From Ruficoccus amylovorans (GTDB lineage: Bacteria; Verrucomicrobiota; Verrucomicrobiia; Opitutales; Cerasicoccaceae), in the NCBI RefSeq assembly GCF_014230085.1, contig NZ_JACHVB010000035.1:62001-126000 (forward strand): a stretch of 64,000 nt of DNA, read 5' to 3'. A model generated the notes under the pieces. The model had not been told where the DNA came from, did no database searches, and was given only the letters and a program-made list of their open reading frames with translations. A program made the position numbers and the translations under genes. Below, in pieces: positions 60,541 to 64,000 of this stretch. How positions within the stretch are numbered: the stretch's first letter is position 1; each line of letters begins with the position of its first letter.

Positions 60541-60945
60541 ATGAACCTCATCCCCGGCAGTTCCGCCACCGCCAGCGCCCTCCAGGCGCACACCGTGCGG
60601 CTGGAAACGATCGCTCAGAATATCGCCAACGCCGACACAACCCGCGGCCCCGACGGCAAACCCTATCAACGCCAGATGGTTTCATTCGAGTCCGAACTCG
60701 ACGCCTTTGGCCAGACCTGTGTGAAAATCGCCGGGGTCGAGTCGGACCGGAGCCCGGGCACTCTGGTGAGCAATCCCGGCCACCCTCACGCCGATGAGAA
60801 CGGCATGGTGCAGATGCCCAACGTGCACCCCTCCATTGAGATGGTCGATATGATCGCTGCCTCGCGGGCTTACGAGGCCAATCTTTCCGTGGCCAAAACT
60901 GCCCATCAAATGGCGCTCAAAACCCTGGAGATCGGTCGAGCCTGA
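60541..60945 (+). CDS. flgC: Flagellar basal-body rod protein FlgC
   Basis: A 134-residue rod protein. The N-terminal signature ETIAQNIANADTTRGPDGKPYQRQMVSFES (~22) and the C-terminal HPSIEMVDMIAASRAYEANLSVAKTAHQMALKTLEIGRA are family-typical. It lies 19 bp after flgB and 36 bp before fliE. It is part of the proximal rod crossing the periplasm. Confidence 0.95.
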   Translation: MNLIPGSSATASALQAHTVRLETIAQNIANADTTRGPDGKPYQRQMVSFESELDAFGQTCVKIAGVESDRSPGTLVSNPGHPHADENGMVQMPNVHPSIEMVDMIAASRAYEANLSVAKTAHQMALKTLEIGRA

Positions 60946-60981
60946 ACGCTCGGACCGCCAATTTACTAACCCCGCTTCCCG

Positions 60982-61383
60982 ATGGCTCTGTCCCCCGTAT
61001 CTTTCAACTCGCAAATCACCCAGAGCTACGACCCGGGAAAGCTCCTGGCCCGGTTGCGCCAGCAGAATAGCGGCACCGCCGCCGAGGCGGGCCAGCCCTT
61101 CGCCGAGAGCCTCCAGCGCACGACTGCCGCCGCCGAGTCGGCGCGAGCGGAGCCGACGGGGGAGAGCGGAATACTGACCCGCATCGGTGATTTCGTCCGG
61201 GAGGTGGACCACAAGGACAAGGTCAGTGCCGAGCTGCGTCAGCAGGTTATCGCCGGAGACGCCACCAGCCTGCATCAGGCCGTGATCGCCGCCCAGGAGG
61301 CCAACGTCAGCTTTTCCCTCATGGTGGAAATGCGCAACAAGGTCCTCGAGACCTATCAGGAACTCATGCGTCTGCAAGTTTAA
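60982..61383 (+). CDS. fliE: Flagellar hook-basal body protein FliE
   Basis: A 133-residue protein. The conserved C-terminal half (DATSLHQAVIAAQEANVSFSLMVEMRNKVLETYQELMRLQV) identifies FliE, which joins the MS ring to the rod. The N-terminal half is variable, as in other members. The gene sits between flgC and fliF in the classical order. Confidence 0.92.
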   Translation: MALSPVSFNSQITQSYDPGKLLARLRQQNSGTAAEAGQPFAESLQRTTAAAESARAEPTGESGILTRIGDFVREVDHKDKVSAELRQQVIAGDATSLHQAVIAAQEANVSFSLMVEMRNKVLETYQELMRLQV

Positions 61384-61398
61384 CACCGACTTCCCGAC

Positions 61399-62973
61399 AT
61401 GACCAAACAAAATGAAATTCTGAATTTATGGCGAGAGCTGGAGCAGGGGCAGAAGCTGACCCTTATTCTGGCCCTGGTGGTCGTCCTGACGGGAGCCGGA
61501 TTATTACTGTGGTGGTCTCAGCGCCCTCAGATGCGCCTGTTGTATAATTCGCTTTCGGAGAAAGACGCCGCCGGCATTGTCGAGTACCTGGAAGGGCGTG
61601 GGACGCCCTATGAGATCCGCTCGGGGGGCCACGCTATCTATGTTCCGGCGGATCAGGTTTACCCGGCGCGGATGGGCATCGCGTCGGAGGGACTGGTCAG
61701 CGGTGGTCAGGTTGGGTTCGAGCTTTTCGATAATTCTTCGTTCGGAGCCAGCGACTTTATCCAGCGCACGAACTATGTACGTGCGATTCAGGGCGAGCTG
61801 GCGCGGACGATCATGCAGCTCAGCGGCGTCCGCCAGGCCCGGGTCATGGTCGTCATGCCCGACAACCGCATGCTTCTGCGCAATAAGGATGTCCAGACGA
61901 CGGCTTCGGTCTTTGTCGAGGTGGGGGGGCAGTCGCTCAGTCCGTCGGCTATTCAGGCCATCCAGGCTCTGGTCGCCAGTTCGGTGGAGGGTCTCTCCCG
62001 CGAAAACGTGGCCGTCGTGGACAACCACGGTCAGATGCTTTCCCGACGCGAGGACGAGAGCGGGCCGCTCACGGCCTCGGCGCGGGCGGTGGAGTACCGC
62101 CGGATGCTGGAGGATTATTTTTCCAAGAAGGTCGAATCCATGCTGGAAGCGGTTCTCGGAGAAGACCGGGTGGTCGTGCGGGTCTCCGCCGACGTGGACG
62201 CCGAGGCTGTCTCGCGGCAGGAAGAAAGCTTTGATCCCGATGGGACGGTCGTGCGCTCACAAACCACGGAGGAGGCGACGGACGAGAGCGTTGATCCGGC
62301 CAAGAGCGTGCAGGCGGTGTCGATGGAGGCCGGGCAGGCAAGCACGACAGCGCCGGGCGTCTCCGGCAGTTCGCGCCAGGAGACAATTACGAAGCAGCAG
62401 CAGTACGAGGTCGGCCGCACCGTGACCAGTATCACCCGCCCGGCGGGCTCGATACGGCGCCTCACGGTGTCCGTTCTGGTTGAGCCCCGGATGGAAGCGG
62501 GTGCGGATGGTGTCGCCGCCCCCCGCGCGCGCACCCCAGAGGAGATTGACCGCCTGCGTCAGGTCGTGGCGGACGCCCTCGGCATCAAGCTGGACAGTCC
62601 GGAAGCGGGATCGGTCACCGTGCAGGAGGTTTCGTTCGTCTCGGAGGAGCCCCCGCCGGAGCCCGGCTGGCTGGATTACTTCAGCTTATCCGGCCTGCTC
62701 TCTTTCGGTCGCGAACTCAGTGGTACCATCCTGGCCATCGTCCTGTTTCTGGTTTTTCTGCGGCTGCTCAAGCGCATGCGCCATGAGCCCAACCCTTGGG
62801 CTGAGTTTCAGCGCTCCCAGGACGCCCCGAATATCCCGGAGGGTTACCAGAACCAGACGGTTACGCCCGAACTGCTCAACGAAATGATTAAGCAGAAACC
62901 CGCCAACGCCAGCGCCATGCTGCGTAACTGGCTCGAAAATCAAAGCAAGACCCCCAACGGCAATGGATCGTGA
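61399..62973 (+). CDS. fliF: Flagellar MS-ring protein FliF
   Basis: A 524-residue membrane protein. The first membrane helix (LILALVVVLTGAGLLLWW, ~19-36) is followed by the ring-building domains with LLYNSLSEKDAAGIVEYLEGRGTPYEI (~45) and the EGLVSGGQVGFELFDNSSFGASDFIQRTNYVRAIQGELARTI segment (~95). The second helix is near residues 440-457 (SGTILAIVLFLVFLRLL), and the C-terminal tail should bind FliG. It overlaps the start of fliG by 11 bp. It forms the base on which the export gate and switch assemble. Confidence 0.95.
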   Translation: MTKQNEILNLWRELEQGQKLTLILALVVVLTGAGLLLWWSQRPQMRLLYNSLSEKDAAGIVEYLEGRGTPYEIRSGGHAIYVPADQVYPARMGIASEGLVSGGQVGFELFDNSSFGASDFIQRTNYVRAIQGELARTIMQLSGVRQARVMVVMPDNRMLLRNKDVQTTASVFVEVGGQSLSPSAIQAIQALVASSVEGLSRENVAVVDNHGQMLSRREDESGPLTASARAVEYRRMLEDYFSKKVESMLEAVLGEDRVVVRVSADVDAEAVSRQEESFDPDGTVVRSQTTEEATDESVDPAKSVQAVSMEAGQASTTAPGVSGSSRQETITKQQQYEVGRTVTSITRPAGSIRRLTVSVLVEPRMEAGADGVAAPRARTPEEIDRLRQVVADALGIKLDSPEAGSVTVQEVSFVSEEPPPEPGWLDYFSLSGLLSFGRELSGTILAIVLFLVFLRLLKRMRHEPNPWAEFQRSQDAPNIPEGYQNQTVTPELLNEMIKQKPANASAMLRNWLENQSKTPNGNGS

Positions 62974-63979
62974 CAGTTACGACTCAATCCCGAAGATCAA
63001 GCGGCTGGCCATCTTTTTACTGATGATCGAGCCGGAGACGGCGGCGATGCTCCTACGGGATTTCGACGAGCAGGAACTCGAAGCGATCAGTCGTGAAATG
63101 GTGGCGCTGGACCTGGTCCACGAGGATCTTCAACAGGCCGTTTCGGATGAGTTCGCCTCACTGCTGGTGGAGGGCATCACTTCTGTGCGTGGTGGCTACG
63201 AGGCCGCCTTGCGCACGCTGGAGCAGGCCAAAGGTCCGTACCTGGCCCGTAACCTGGTCGGCAAGATGGAGCCCGCCCGCGACTCCCAGGACATTATCCA
63301 GGAGATCACAGAGATGGAGGCCCGCCAGATCGCGAACCTGATCAAGGCCGAGCAGCCGCAGACGATCGCTTTCCTGCTCGGGGCGATGGATGTCCATAAG
63401 GCCGCCGAGATTCTGCAACTGCTGAGTGTGTCGGTCCGGGGGGAGGTCGTTCGCCGGATGGGTTCCCTGGAACCCACGCCCGAGGCCATCCTCAACAAGG
63501 TCGTCAAGAACCTCTCACGCCACCTCGACTCCCGCGGACAGCAGCCGATCACGCATTTCGGCGGGGCCGCGCGCGTGGCCAAGGTGCTGAACCTGGTGGA
63601 CAAGACCACCAGCAAGAACGTACTGGCGGAACTGGAGGAAAGCGATCCCAAGCTCGGCGCCCTCGTCCGTCAGAAGATGTTCTCCTTTAACGACCTGGTT
63701 AACGTCAACGTTGTGGACATGCAGCGCATCCTGCGCGAGATCGATTCGCAGACGTTGGTACTCGCCATGAAACCGGCTTCGGCGACGCTGAAGGAAAAGA
63801 TTTTCTCCGCCCTCTCGAAACGTGCCGGCGACTCGCTGCGCGAGGAGCTGGATTTCCTCGGAGCAGTTCGCCTGAAGGAAGTCGAGGCCGCGCAGGATGT
63901 GGTTATCCAGGCCGTACGCCGGCTGGAGGAAGAGGGAGAGATCAACCTCGGAGTTGGGGAGGCCACTACCTATGTCTAG
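62963..63979 (+). CDS. fliG: Flagellar motor switch protein FliG
   Basis: A 338-residue rotor protein. The N-terminal part binds FliF, and the middle carries AEQPQTIAFLLGAM (~128). The C-terminal domain contains the torque helix region (FNDLVNVNVVDMQRILREIDSQTLVLAMKPA, ~244-272) and LDFLGAVRLKEVEAAQDVVIQAVRRLEEEGEI. FliG interacts with FliM and the stators. The start overlaps fliF, and the end overlaps the next gene's ATG by 8 bp. Confidence 0.96.
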   Translation: MDRDSYDSIPKIKRLAIFLLMIEPETAAMLLRDFDEQELEAISREMVALDLVHEDLQQAVSDEFASLLVEGITSVRGGYEAALRTLEQAKGPYLARNLVGKMEPARDSQDIIQEITEMEARQIANLIKAEQPQTIAFLLGAMDVHKAAEILQLLSVSVRGEVVRRMGSLEPTPEAILNKVVKNLSRHLDSRGQQPITHFGGAARVAKVLNLVDKTTSKNVLAELEESDPKLGALVRQKMFSFNDLVNVNVVDMQRILREIDSQTLVLAMKPASATLKEKIFSALSKRAGDSLREELDFLGAVRLKEVEAAQDVVIQAVRRLEEEGEINLGVGEATTYV

Positions 63980-64000
63980 GACGCTTGATTTCAGGCTTCC
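63972..64000 (+). CDS. Start of the next flagellar gene, probably fliH
   Basis: ATG 63972 opens a frame overlapping the last 8 bases of fliG and runs off the window (first residues MSRTLDFRL). In the conserved operon order fliH follows fliG, so FliH, the export ATPase regulator, is likely. Only nine full codons are visible. Confidence 0.5.

Overview
The window reads as a GC-rich chromosomal segment of a verrucomicrobial bacterium, probably from the marine Opitutales/Puniceicoccales side of the phylum. This is an inference from gene content: sulfatase-rich polysaccharide loci, a PEP-CTERM protein, a giant PilX-like pseudopilin of the kind common in Verrucomicrobiota, a GPH sugar symporter and a complete-looking flagellar/chemotaxis locus. 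No rRNA or ribosomal marker is present to confirm it.

Layout. 1-1361: the edge of a probable prophage or prophage remnant next to a tRNA-Arg(ACG) gene (1471-1547), whose 3' end faces the phage-like genes. 1733-4303: an exported PQQ-type sugar dehydrogenase homologue, divergent from a phosphofructokinase. 4615-25425: a sulfated-polysaccharide locus with a LacI-family regulator, a GH2 enzyme, a GPH symporter, three formylglycine sulfatases, an esterase, a clan GH-A lipoprotein hydrolase, two paralogous exported proteins (one with PEP-CTERM), a 1198-aa pseudopilin-like protein with a small exported partner, and a metallophosphoesterase. Five start regions in this locus share a near-palindromic 18-bp site close to AATAAAACTGTTTTACTA, so the scattered transcription units probably form one regulon. 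25729-31515: nitric oxide defence, with an RIC/YtfE repair protein and a quinol NO reductase divergent from an Rrf2 (NsrR-like) regulator and an NnrS-type membrane protein carrying extra end domains. 31557-32933: a DcaP-like porin.

33600-64000: motility. Minus-strand genes include a methyl-accepting chemotaxis protein, a sigma-54 activator, an asparagine synthetase homologue, CheD, FlaF, FlbT and a short flagellin, then an HDOD protein, a coiled-coil membrane protein and an AAA-type ATPase, and a hybrid histidine kinase. Plus-strand genes include cheW with three coupled unknown genes, cheR, cheB, a second histidine kinase, a lipoprotein, a small possible FlgM-like protein, cheX, a receiver-pseudoreceiver-STAS protein, cheA, and the operon flgB-flgC-fliE-fliF-fliG followed by the start of the next gene (probably fliH) at the window edge.

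The most unusual features are the flagellin-FlbT-FlaF unit (FlbT and FlaF are best known as alphaproteobacterial flagellin regulators), the shared operator of the polysaccharide locus, the ATPase/coiled-coil/HDOD module, and two copies of a 158-bp MITE-like palindromic element (16090-16247 and 33164-33321). No CRISPR array, rRNA or complete insertion sequence was seen.
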